A stretch of 20,078 nucleotides of DNA from assembly GCA_003427395.1 (NCBI GenBank), contig BFEA01000607.1, forward strand, positions 4,232 through 24,309, read 5' to 3'. The notes beneath the pieces were generated by a model. The model had not been told where the DNA came from. It made no database searches and worked only from the letters and a program-made list of their open reading frames with translations. Positions 9,720 through 17,245 of this stretch are shown one piece after another (position 1 is the first letter of the stretch; each line of letters opens with the position of its first letter). Both the position numbers and the translations under genes were made by a program. This DNA comes from Chara braunii. Its lineage: Eukaryota > Streptophyta > Charophyceae > Charales > Characeae.

Positions 9720-9722
<3 letters not shown>
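9484..9722. other. A/purine-rich sequence, no gene
   Basis: From about 9570 the plus strand is almost purely A and G with runs of A, leading into the (GA)n array. Frames through it encode only Lys/Arg-rich low complexity. No gene is supported. Confidence 0.6.

Positions 9723-9782
<60 letters not shown>
9723..9782. repeat. (GA)30 microsatellite
   Basis: An uninterrupted GA dinucleotide array of about 60 bp. It continues the purine-rich tract on its left. Similar (GA)n arrays lie at 17204-17241 and, as an artefactual copy, at 18284-18320. Confidence 0.95.
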
Positions 9783-9786
<4 letters not shown>

Positions 9787-9942
9787 TGTGCAGCATATTT
9801 GCCACGGTCACGTGGAGCTGGGGGAGGCACTCCCAACCTGGCCCATCCCCAACCACAGCCTATGAAGGAAAGGTCTAACAAACTATGAAAAATAAAAAAT
9901 AAAAAAATCTGGCCCCAACAGAGGGTCTCGCGGCACGGCACA

Positions 9943-10070
9943 CGAAACGAAAACGAAAAGAGTGCATCTTCCCACGAAAGGTGGCAAAATACACTCGTTA
10001 CTATTTATAGCAAACCGATGAACCTAGCCATTTTCTGCAGGAAGATGCACTCGTTTCGTATTTTGTTTCG
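9943..10070. repeat. Inverted repeat, arms of about 30 bp
   Basis: The left arm, CGAAACGAAAACGAAAAGAG then TGCATCTTCC (9943-9972), is complementary with a few mismatches to the right arm, GGAAGATGCACTCGTTTCGT then ATTTTGTTTCG (10040-10070). About 67 bp separate them. This could be a foldback element remnant. The rest of 9783-10200 holds nothing else I recognise. Confidence 0.6.
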
Positions 10071-10200
10071 AGTTTGACAAACCGGTGCAGAAGCTGTACT
10101 AGGTCCTGCCTTGCTGGCAGGGCACAAGTAATAATAATGGAAAGAAGAGCAAAACTATTTGCCTTTAGATTTGTTTTGTTCATCAACAATCTGCCAGTAA

Positions 10201-10229
10201 AATAAAGGAAAAAAAAAAAAAAAAAAAAA
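10201..10229 (+). repeat. AATAAA signal plus A21: retrocopy 3' end
   Basis: AATAAA at 10201-10206 is followed three bases later by 21 A. A polyadenylation signal this close to the tract suggests the tail of a reverse-transcribed mRNA or LINE 3' UTR. The body upstream is not recognised. Confidence 0.4.
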
Positions 10230-10417
10230 GCCTGCACCAATGGGCCAAGCTCAGTTGGTACACCCATGAACTGTTGAAAATATCGGACCCAAGTTCGAAT
10301 CCCTATGGAACTAGATAAACAGAATAGAAATAATTCTGAATTACGTGGGACCGGCCAGTTTGACGGTGCAATTATCTCAATCTCAATGCGGTCAGCCTTC
10401 TAAACACCAAAAAAAAA
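10230..10417 (+). mobile_element. tRNA-derived SINE-like element
   Basis: GGGCCAAGCTCAGTTGGTAC (10242-10261) resembles the D-arm and A box of a tRNA. CAAGTTCGAATCCC (about 10291-10304) matches the pol III B box and T loop. The spacing is close to that of a tRNA. The D and T stems do not pair properly, so this is not a functional tRNA. About 100 bp of unrelated body follows and ends in A9 near 10409-10417. This layout is that of a SINE. The exact ends and target duplications were not established. Confidence 0.6.
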
Positions 10418-10639
10418 CGAATCTGCTGACGAGTGAAAACAAGGACTGCTGATGTTCGTAGGGAGTGGGGACGGAAAGGGGGGCGCAGACATGGATCGCA
10501 TGGTCTCTGACGCTACAGACTCACCCCTGGCCAGTATTGGCCACCTGCAGGTCAGGTGCGCCCCCACATGTTCCCGCGTTGGAGGCATACTACATTATGA
10601 TAATAAAAGGCCTGAGGAAGGCTGACAAAGCACGGGAGG

Positions 10640-10694
<55 letters not shown>
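10418..10694 (+). repeat. Retrocopy-like segment with A55 tail
   Basis: An unidentified segment contains AATAAA at 10602-10607 and ends 33 bp later in 55 consecutive A (10640-10694). The signal-to-tail distance is about that of a normal polyadenylation site, so a reverse-transcribed RNA end is likely. No protein frame is supported. Confidence 0.45.
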
Positions 10695-10700
<6 letters not shown>

Positions 10701-10982
10701 CAAATTGAAAATATAGAAAACAACCAAAATCTGATCAGTACAGCCTCCTTTTCCTCCAATCTGCTGGCAGCAGGTACAGCACTTCAGTGTCCCTGAGCAT
10801 GGTCCCACTAGCAACGGGATAGGACAGAAAAGAGTTTGTGTGGCAGTTGAGTGATCTAAATCCTGCAGTGCAGTACTCGTGATCTCAAAGTAATACCGGA
10901 AAAAGTAAGGAGATCTTTGTTCCCCTTGGGCATGCCGGTGCAAACGAAGCTTCCCGCCAAGATCTTTTCAATCAGTTGGTGA

Positions 10983-11018
10983 TATGGCCAATCCCAAAAG
11001 AGGTTGGGATTGGCCATA
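10983..11018. repeat. Perfect 15-bp inverted repeat, 6-nt loop
   Basis: TATGGCCAATCCCAA (10983-10997) and its exact reverse complement (11004-11018) flank AAGAGG. The arms would form a strong stem on either strand. The low U content after the stem argues against a bacterial-type terminator, and the setting is eukaryotic. Its role is unknown. Confidence 0.85.
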
Positions 11019-11687
11019 GGCACACTGGATAGAACATTTTGAGTATTTTGCTTGCTGTTGTGCAATTATCTCATTGGGTGAAGCCCTCCTTGATTCACGG
11101 AGTATATGGAGGGCGTCATGATCACTGCTGACAGAAGTCAAGTTGGGTCTGATCCCACCTCTAGTACGGAAGGCACTTTTCGGGATTTTTTGGGATCCCA
11201 CCTCTTTCCGTGTGAGGCGGAGGGGGCCCTCTTTTTTCGTGGATGTGGAAACGAAAGGGGACGTGTCAAGCCGGGCGCGTTTGCAGGCAAGAAAGTTCTT
11301 TTCAAACGCAAAAGAAGACGACCCCGTCTTTTCCCCGAAAAAGAAGGCGGGGTTTTCCTTTTTTTTTTTTTTTTGGTAGATGTCAGCAAGAGACACTTGG
11401 AACGTCCGGTTGGTCCGAACGTTGTGCGACGGGTTTGATCCGACCGCAGTGCCATGCGGCCTGCCGATGTCCCACCACGCAGGCAGACGGGGTCACCGCC
11501 CATAAATTTCCGGCGCACCTACAGTAAAAGAACCGAATTTCATGGCCTTGTGGGATCCCATTTTTCTTTTACGGTCCGGGCGGAACGGGCCCTACAAAAC
11601 CGTTCTTTTTCGTTTCTTCCCAAATCAGACCCTTATTCCAGAAAAAAATGTGGCAGTCACTTTGTTCACTGTTGTTGCAAACACCAC

Positions 11688-11711
11688 CATCAGATCATTT
11701 GTGATCTGATG
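11688..11711. repeat. 10-bp hairpin with TTTG loop
   Basis: CATCAGATCA and TGATCTGATG flank the four-base loop TTTG. The match is perfect. No neighbouring feature explains it. Confidence 0.8.
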
Positions 11712-11934
11712 GCTGGGAGGCACTCAGCCGGGATTTCCGGTGGGAGGTCTCTGTTTCTTTTTTTTTTATTATTTTGCCTTTCTCCTGTTTTCTCATCCCA
11801 GAAATTCGTAATGAACCTGTCAGGCCGCTGCCACACTCCTATCCTACTGCTAATGGGACCATGCTCCGGAGGCCGATATCGGTACCACCCTCTTTTTTTT
11901 TTCTTTTTTTTTTTTTGGTATAGATATCAGCCTC

Positions 11935-11957
11935 TTTTTTTTTTTTTTTTTTTTTTT
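11935..11957 (-). repeat. Poly(A) tail of the U6 retrocopy (minus strand)
   Basis: T23 on the plus strand reads as poly(A) directly after the 3' end of the U6-like sequence. True U6 genes end in a short run of T on their own strand, so a long A tail indicates reverse transcription. Confidence 0.7.
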
Positions 11958-12065
11958 AATTTATTTGGACCATTTCTCGATATATGTGTGCCATCCTTGC
12001 GCAGGGGACATGCCAATCTTCTCTGTATCGTTCCAATTTCAACAGATGACATTGTCCCGAAGGAC
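11958..12065 (-). ncRNA. U6 snRNA-like sequence, probable retropseudogene
   Basis: Read on the minus strand, the 108 bases carry the hallmarks of spliceosomal U6. They start with GTCCTTCGGGAC (the 5' stem-loop) and continue with AAATTGGAACGATACAGAGA (the conserved ACAGAGA box), CCCCTGCGCAAGGATG (internal stem region) and TCGAGAAATGGTCCAAAT (3' end). Several invariant positions differ. The catalytic triad after ACAGAGAAGATT is GGC instead of AGC, and CATGGCCCC is CATGTCCCC. Instead of a terminal T run there is AAATT followed by A23. No TATA box or plant-type upstream element is visible in the bases above 12065. It is therefore most likely a LINE-mobilised retrocopy. GCCTCTTT at 11930-11937 and 12097-12104 is a weak candidate for a target duplication. 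Confidence 0.85.
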
Positions 12066-12104
12066 ACCATCCTCAAATTTCCAAACGCTGCTACCGGCCT
12101 CTTT

Positions 12105-12378
12105 CAGGATCAGTAAACTTTTGTTTGTTTTCAAAACAGCTTCGACTGGAGGGGTGGTTTAAACCACCACTACCTCTGAGCCTCTTTTCCCAAGGTGGAT
12201 TTCCACTGTGCGGCCGACAAAAAGGCAAATCGCCACATGTACAATTTTTCTTCGGCTGGTTGGCGACACCTGTTTTTTTGGTCCATTAGCACTTTTCATC
12301 CAAAACTTTTGGGATATATTTTTGCAGCTGCTCTAGTCGCATGGGGCACATAGTGGTGTTTTTTTAAAAATATCAATC
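12105..12378. other. Unassigned sequence with a GGTGGTTT/AAACCACC palindrome
   Basis: A perfect 16-bp palindrome, GGTGGTTTAAACCACC, occupies 12153-12168. Its half-site GGTGGTTTAA recurs at 8768-8777 and 12576-12585. Nothing else is recognised here. Confidence 0.6.
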
Positions 12379-12585
12379 TTAAACCACCAGTACTTGGCCC
12401 TGCGATCGCAGCCGAGCCTGGAGGTGCCCTGCGCGCCGTTTCCCGCCGAAACGCCAATTCGATTTTGGTTTTCGGAAAGGCTGGCGGCGCCAGCCTTCCA
12501 GGTCCGGTTGCCCGAAGCGCGAACTTCGCGTAGCGTTAACGCTAAGGCCCGCGGCCGATATATGGGCCAAGTACTGGTGGTTTAA
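12379..12585. mobile_element. 207-bp inverted-repeat element with TTAA ends
   Basis: The two ends are exact inverted copies over 22 bp, 12379-12400 and 12564-12585. Each consists of TTAA, then ACCACCAGTACTTGGCCC on its own strand. The interior is GC-rich and itself highly palindromic: AAGGCTGGC and GCCAGCCTT around 12478-12498, and AGCGTTAACGCT near 12532-12543. If the outer TTAA is a target duplication, the element would resemble TTAA-targeting superfamilies such as piggyBac. However, the TIR does not begin with CCC, so the assignment is open. It sits next to repeat copy B (12586-12702). Confidence 0.6.
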
Positions 12586-12702
12586 AGCACCAGTACACCA
12601 CACATCGGCCCTCGGGGCTCGCATGGATGTGCCGCGAAACGGCGCCGCGGTGCTTCCCGAGAGTCGTGGCGGCATGCACGCCGAGACTTTGATTTTCTAG
12701 CC
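12586..12702. repeat. Dispersed repeat, copy B (pairs with 6500-6719)
   Basis: This stretch aligns in direct orientation with 6640-6700. The shared core blocks are ATGGATGT, GGCGCC, TTCCC and GCATGCAC. The surrounding sequences differ, so this is a separate insertion of the same family. It lies between two foldback elements. Confidence 0.5.
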
Positions 12703-12979
12703 ACTGACATTTTTTTCTGAATTCACACAAGTGGGCTCCTCATTGGGTGAGAAAGTGGTTATCTCACTCTGACCATCTGATGTATCTCAATGTAAAGACC
12801 CATCAAAATGCATCCGAGGGTCCAAAATAAGTGAAGCAAAATTGAGGTACATCCGATCATCGGGCTTCATCATGATGCCCGACCAGCAGATGGCCGGACG
12901 TCGTGGGGACAAAAAGATGCTAAAAAATACTGTTTTCTTCGTACGCTTAACTTCGTGAATTTAGAAAAAAAATGTCAGT
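12703..12979. mobile_element. Foldback/MITE-like element of about 277 bp
   Basis: ACTGACATTTTTTTCTGAAT with TCACACAAGT (12703-12732) is an imperfect inverted copy of the right end at about 12949-12979, which reads ACTGACATTTTTTTTCTAAA on the minus strand. A second inner pair, GATGTATCTCAATG near 12779 and the complement of GGTACATCCGATC near 12850, also folds. No coding frame or clear target duplication is visible. A further ATGTCAGT copy at 12989-12996 blurs the right boundary. Confidence 0.5.
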
Positions 12980-13002
12980 TTTAACGAAATGTCAGTTTAG
13001 CT

Positions 13003-13172
13003 GGGAAACGTACTGGTGGTATCCTATGTAACGGGCCTCAGGCTGGATCCTCCAGCAAACTGCTAGGCTCTCTGGCCACCTAGTGCAGGATTCGAACTCA
13101 TGTGGGAACGGATAACCCGCACCTGAATTGGTACCATTGGCCCTGTCATTAGACCGCTCGACTTTCTGAGAG
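13003..13172 (-). mobile_element. tRNA-derived SINE head, minus strand
   Basis: On the minus strand, GTCGAGCGGTCTAATGAC (about 13162-13145) resembles the D-arm and A box of a Leu/Ser tRNA. AGTTCGAATCC (13098-13088) is a near-consensus B box. They are about 47 bp apart, which would fit a tRNA with a long variable arm. The stems are poorly paired and no acceptor end is formed, so I read it as a SINE head with a short body. The TAA-flanked Harbinger-like element begins 10 bp from its 5' side. Confidence 0.5.
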
Positions 13173-13185
13173 AAAGTACTATTAA

Positions 13186-15140
13186 GGGGCTCGTTAGACA
13201 CTCCTTGGGCACATAAAATCTACAAGGATGTGATCATTCCACCTATCCTCGGGGAAGAAATTGGAAAAAACAAGTGAAAACATTTGCTCGAGGAATCCTT
13301 GTAGCGTCCTTGTTGCCCAGCCATTTTGTTTCCTAGTGAGGTCCCTTGGAGCTAAAGGATCCGTGGTAATCGGAGCAGCGAAGGCAGACGTTGTCGGAAA
13401 CTTTTTTTTTTTGGCTGGTCCATTAGTGTTCCGCTAGCGGCTGCATGGACATCTTCGAGCCTCAACGTTGGGATGCCAGGCAACGGGTCACCAACGGTTA
13501 CTCTTGGAGGACGGCCGTCGTCGGGATTCGTCTTCAATTGGGGTTGTCGTTGTGGTGCGTCTCGCCAGCCTCATAGGGGTTCAACGGTCGGGAAAATTGA
13601 ATATTTTACCCAATCCCTCCCGCATCCCCGCTCATGTCGGCACCAGAAAAGGTTAAGTGCGTATGTCGTATGCTGTCCTCTACCGTTTGCTCCCTTCATC
13701 GTCACTGTTTGGTTGACTTCCACCATCGTTGTGGAGTTACGGCCCTGTCGTAGTCTCAAATTTCCTCTCAATTTTACTTGTCGTGGTCCTCGTGTTCCAC
13801 ATATGTATCCTCGGTAGGGTGCTTGGGCATACACGCAGCAGCGCCTCTGCAGGATGGCCTTCACCTCGTCTGCATCATCGTCGTTATTGGATCTTGCCGT
13901 CTCGCCTCCACAGTCTGGCCTCCACAAGATGACCACCATAATCTTCATCGTGTGCATCCTCCTCAACGCATGTGTGCCATCGCTTCTGCTCCATGCACCC
14001 TGTCCATTTGCACTCATCATTGCGATCTCTCCCACATCGTCATCGTCATCTCCCACAGCTGCCACGCATTTGACATCCTCTGGCCATTGTCGGTGTCGCC
14101 ATCACTACACCATCGTGCGAGTTGACGATGCCATCTCGAATTTCGCCAGGCACTTTGTGTGGCCATCATCGACATCACCATCGCTATCGCCTGTCGCCTG
14201 TCACCGTCGAAGGCTGCACTCGTGGAACGTTGTTGTCACGGTCTTTTGCCCCCCTAATTTCTTGCAATCAGACGACCGTCATCCGTGAAGTCCGGCATTG
14301 CAGCGGCCGATGTCGCTCGTGGAAGAACACTGGAACCCATTGCACAACAAACATGAAGTACAGCCTTGGTGATGGCCACAGTATCCAGCCCTTCGACTCA
14401 GACTTGATGAAGCGTCTTCCTCCTCCTCTCACGGATCTGTGCTCTCATTCTTCCCAATGCCCTCTCCTACTGACAACAAAAGAGCACGGCTGTCACGGCC
14501 ACCACCACGACCCTCTTCTCGGACGTCGTCAACTTCGCAAGTCCATTGTCGATGCCACCTTCCATCGGCATGCGTGTTGCAATGCTCAAGGTCCCGACGT
14601 GTGCTACAAAAATACAACAGCCTACAAACTCGCGACGACCATGGTGACTTCTGCGCCAAGTCGCCGACGTGTGCTCGACTCCACACATACGCGTGGCGGC
14701 AGGAGGAGGCGATGGCAATGGACCTTCGCGGGGTGCTCACAAATTTGTGACGACTTATGACGACTCGACTGCGCCGGTGCAAATGCCCGTTTCCATTGTC
14801 GCCAGTATGGATGTCACCTGCCCCGCGTCGTCGTCACATCCAACACCCAATTCAAAATTTGATTTTCGAACAGGGAGGTTCATTGCTTTTTAAGTTTTTT
14901 TTTTTCCACGTCGCAGCTGGCCCACACCGTCGCGAGTCGGACATCACCCAATGGACCAAGGCATTGCCCCCCCCCCGCGGCCGACTATAATACTATGAAA
15001 TGGCCGCGGGGGGGCAAAAGGAATCATCCTCGGGAGACCATCCAACGGATAGGTGGAACGACGGCGGGAATTTCCTTCAAAACCCTGAAGGAAACTTCCT
15101 TCAGCCCCGAGGACGCCACAAGGAGTGTCTAACGAGCCCC
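13186..15140. mobile_element. Non-autonomous PIF/Harbinger-like element, 1955 bp
   Basis: Perfect 22-bp terminal inverted repeats, beginning GGGGCTCGTTAGACACTCCT, occupy 13186-13207 and 15119-15140. TAA follows immediately outside on both sides (13183-13185 and 15141-15143), as expected for a 3-bp TWA target duplication. The PIF/Harbinger assignment rests on that duplication together with the G-rich terminus. The interior holds no transposase. It is rich in CATCGTC-like and CACCAC-like low complexity and carries plus-strand frames of up to 212 codons (14122-14760) with no domain I recognise. A short inverted repeat lies near its right end at 14966-15015. Confidence 0.85.
14966..15015. repeat. 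GC-rich inverted repeat inside the Harbinger-like element
   Basis: A G followed by a ten-C run and GCGGCC (14966-14982) is complementary to GGCCGCGGGGGGGC (15002-15015), with a 19-base AT-rich loop. The stem is strong. It may be part of the subterminal structure of the surrounding element. Confidence 0.7.
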
Positions 15141-15143
15141 TAA

Positions 15144-15818
15144 GTCCTCACTTAGACCTTTCGACTCTACTGAGTCCTCACAATAGGACTGAGCATTTGA
15201 CACATCTCTGGAATCTTATATGAACCAGATACATTATGTTTGATTGAACAATTCGAATGTCCTGGGCTAGGCTACCAGAGTCGCCAAGGACCCACTTGTC
15301 CCGCCTTCGTTCCACTCATCCTCGGAAATGTTCCCCGAGGACGATTCCTCGGGTGCTCCCGCGGCCAGTTAGATATTTCGATACGCGGACAGTGGGGGGC
15401 GGGGGGGGGGCGAGGTTGGTCCAGCGAGTTGTGTCCGTGGCGTCGTCCTTGGTCCAGGTGCTGTGGGCGGCGCGAATTCGAAAGTAGGCGGCGGAACAAA
15501 CAAAAGGCTACGAAAACGGCGCGCGGTCCCGGATTCGAATTTCGAAATTCGAATTCCCGTAAGCGAATGATGGCGGCGTGGGTGTCCCTTACGGCTGACA
15601 GCATACGGGGTGGCGGCTCCGTGGCTTCTGCTGGCACGCCGAACGTCCATGAATACGTCCGAAGCAGCAGGCACGCCGTCACACCATCGCCACCATTGTC
15701 TACTTCGCTACACGCACCTTCGTCGTCGACGTGTACGCCGTCCACTCCGGTTGTGACGACTCAGCATCGCTGTTGTTCCCACTGAAGTCGAGCCTTCTTC
15801 ACTTGGTGACAATGAGCG
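15144..15818. other. Leader-like region upstream of the transposase
   Basis: No gene is supported. It contains a G-rich run at about 15393-15410, a perfect 22-bp TTCGAA-rich palindrome at 15533-15554, and a 181-codon plus-strand frame (15240-15785) without any recognisable domain. I searched it for a terminal inverted repeat matching sequence downstream of the transposase and found none, so the left end of the autonomous element is not located. Confidence 0.5.
15533..15554. repeat. 22-bp perfect palindrome of TTCGAA units
   Basis: ATTCGAATTTC followed by its exact reverse complement forms a palindrome with three TTCGAA cores. It lies 265 bp before the transposase start. It could bind a dimeric protein, but nothing else supports that. 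Confidence 0.75.
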
Positions 15819-17165
15819 ATGGACGTGAACGGGGAAGCGGTCCATGACACACTCAGCAAGGCGGAGAGGGCGGCTGTGGCAGCGGCCGTGAACCTGATCC
15901 TCATCAGGTGTCAATTGCAGAGGACCGAGGGGAGGATGAGAGTGGCCATTCGCGCACGCCGGAAGAAGACGCTGCAGTCCATGCATGTGGACGAAGAGGG
16001 CAGTGGTGCCATTTGCGACGCCGTCCTGCAGGTGTGCTACGCCATGGGGTGTGGAGCATTTCCCAGAGCGACGCCCAGGTGGTGGATGAAGCGACGAACA
16101 GGGGGGGTGTGGGAGGATCTGCGGCAATGGGACGACGGGACGAAAGACTACTTCAAGTAGAAGCTGCGCATGTCGCCACGGGTGTTCCGGGAGATAGCGG
16201 AAGCTCTGTCTCCCTTCCTTCAACGGCGTGTCACTTTTTATAGGGAGCCCCTCCCGCCTGACCTCATTGTAGCATACGCTTTATACAGATGGGCGTCGGG
16301 GGAGATGTACGAGTGCGGGACATGCAACTTCGGCAGTGGCAGAAAGTCTGGGTTGGTGGCTGTGCGGGATGTAACTTCGGCGTTGCTGAGTGCGTACCCC
16401 GACAAGATATCGTGGCCAACGGGGCTGCAAAAGGCGGTCGTCTTGCGCGCTTTCGCTGACAAGGGTTTCCCCAACTGCCATGGCTGCATCGATTGTACCC
16501 ACATCTTCATCGACAAGCCAACCAATTGCCCCGGGGAGGACTTCTACGACAAAAAACGTCGTTTCTTCATCCAGGCTCAGGTGGTCGTCGATCTCAACTT
16601 GTGCGTGCTGGATGTGTTCGTCGGATATCTGGGGCGTTGCCACGACGTGAGGATCATCCACCTCTCCAGTTTATGGGCGCGCGCGGAGGCGAGGGAGCTT
16701 TTCACTGGGCCACCTGTCATGCTGCCTTTCGGTGTGCGGACGAACGGGTATCTGCTGGGCGACAACGGTTACCCCCTCTCCGAATGGGTAGTCGTCCCCT
16801 ACGGTGCTCTATCACAGCACCCGTCGGAGGTGCGATTCGACAACAAGCAGAAGACGACGAGGGGAGCAGTCGAGAGGGCTTTCGGCAGATTGAAGGGGAT
16901 GTGGAGGTTGTTCCTTCGCTCCCACAAGACGAACATGGAGACGTTGCCGCAGCAACTCGTCGCCGTCTGCATTCTGCACAACATACTCATCGACGAGGGC
17001 ATCCCGTTCGACGACAATCGACTATGGGAGGTCGGGCCGGACGATGTTCGTTGCAGGGTGGACCTTGGGATGCACCGCCCGTTGAGGCAGATGTGCATGG
17101 AGTCGTCGAAAGGGGATGCGCTGATCCTGCGGGATGCACTGGTGGAGCGAATGGGTATGCAGTGA
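15819..17165 (+). CDS. PIF/Harbinger (HARBI1-like) DDE transposase, one in-frame stop
   Basis: The protein would cut and rejoin transposon ends in the nucleus. One frame runs from ATG 15819 to TGA 17163-17165, 449 codons, and is broken only by TAG at 16158-16160 (DYFK*KLRMSPRVFREIAEAL). The downstream 331-codon part opens at ATG 16170. The N-terminal part has RWWMKRRTGGVWEDLRQWDD, typical of plant members. The DDE_Tnp_4 core is complete: GCIDCTHIFID (Asp at 16491-16493), YLLGDNGYPLSEW (Asp at 16761-16763) and AVERAFGRLKGMWRLF (Glu at 16872-16874). D-D spacing is 90 residues and D-E spacing is 37. VCILHNILIDEG follows, as in the family. The stop makes this copy a pseudogene unless it is read through, spliced out or a sequencing error. 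Everything else is intact, so it is young. Its own terminal repeats were not found. Confidence 0.92.
16158..16160 (+). other. In-frame TAG inside the transposase
   Basis: TAG separates the 113-codon N-terminal part from the 331-codon DDE part; the frame is the same on both sides. The codon context is AAG TAG AAG, in the DYF-KLRM segment where family members carry a charged residue. A single A-to-T or G-to-T change would restore a sense codon. Confidence 0.9.
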
Positions 17166-17200
17166 AGACGACCAGTCGTTGGGAGCGGGCGGCATGCAGC

Positions 17201-17203
<3 letters not shown>

Positions 17204-17241
<38 letters not shown>
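17204..17241. repeat. (GA)19 microsatellite after the transposase
   Basis: A 38-bp GA array lies 38 bp after the transposase stop. Its last 37 bases are repeated exactly at 18284-18320 inside the adapter-bracketed copy. Confidence 0.95.

Positions 17242-17245
<4 letters not shown>

Larger units (their letters stand above)
10695..11880. other. Unassigned intergenic sequence with two hairpins
   Basis: No convincing gene is present. It contains a perfect 15-bp hairpin at 10983-11018 and a 10-bp hairpin at 11688-11711. A repeated block occurs in opposite orientations at about 10790-10850 (minus) and 11830-11872 (plus), sharing CTGCCACAC, CCTATCC and TGGGACCATGCTC. GGGATCCCACCTCT-like motifs recur near 11152, 11185 and 11550. 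A T16 tract lies at about 11360-11375. Open frames of 110-220 codons cross poly(T) tracts and have no recognisable domain. Confidence 0.45.

Noticed and set aside
9521-9941. Lys/Arg/Glu- or Ser/Leu-rich frames over the purine tract
   Set aside because: They are translations of poly(A) and (GA)n sequence, not genes.
10242-10310. Functional tRNA gene
   Set aside because: The D and T stems do not pair and no acceptor stem forms; a SINE body follows.
10983-11018. Rho-independent terminator
   Set aside because: There is no T run after the stem and the sequence is from a eukaryote.
11958-12065. Functional U6 gene
   Set aside because: Changed AGC triad, no T-run terminator, long A tail and no visible promoter elements.
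14122-14760. 212-codon frame inside the Harbinger-like element
   Set aside because: Low-complexity His/Arg/Ser composition and no domain; overlapping frames on both strands are equally long, as expected from a stop-poor composition.
15240-15785. 181-codon frame just before the transposase
   Set aside because: No recognisable domain, and the opposite strand is open to a similar length, so it is probably chance.
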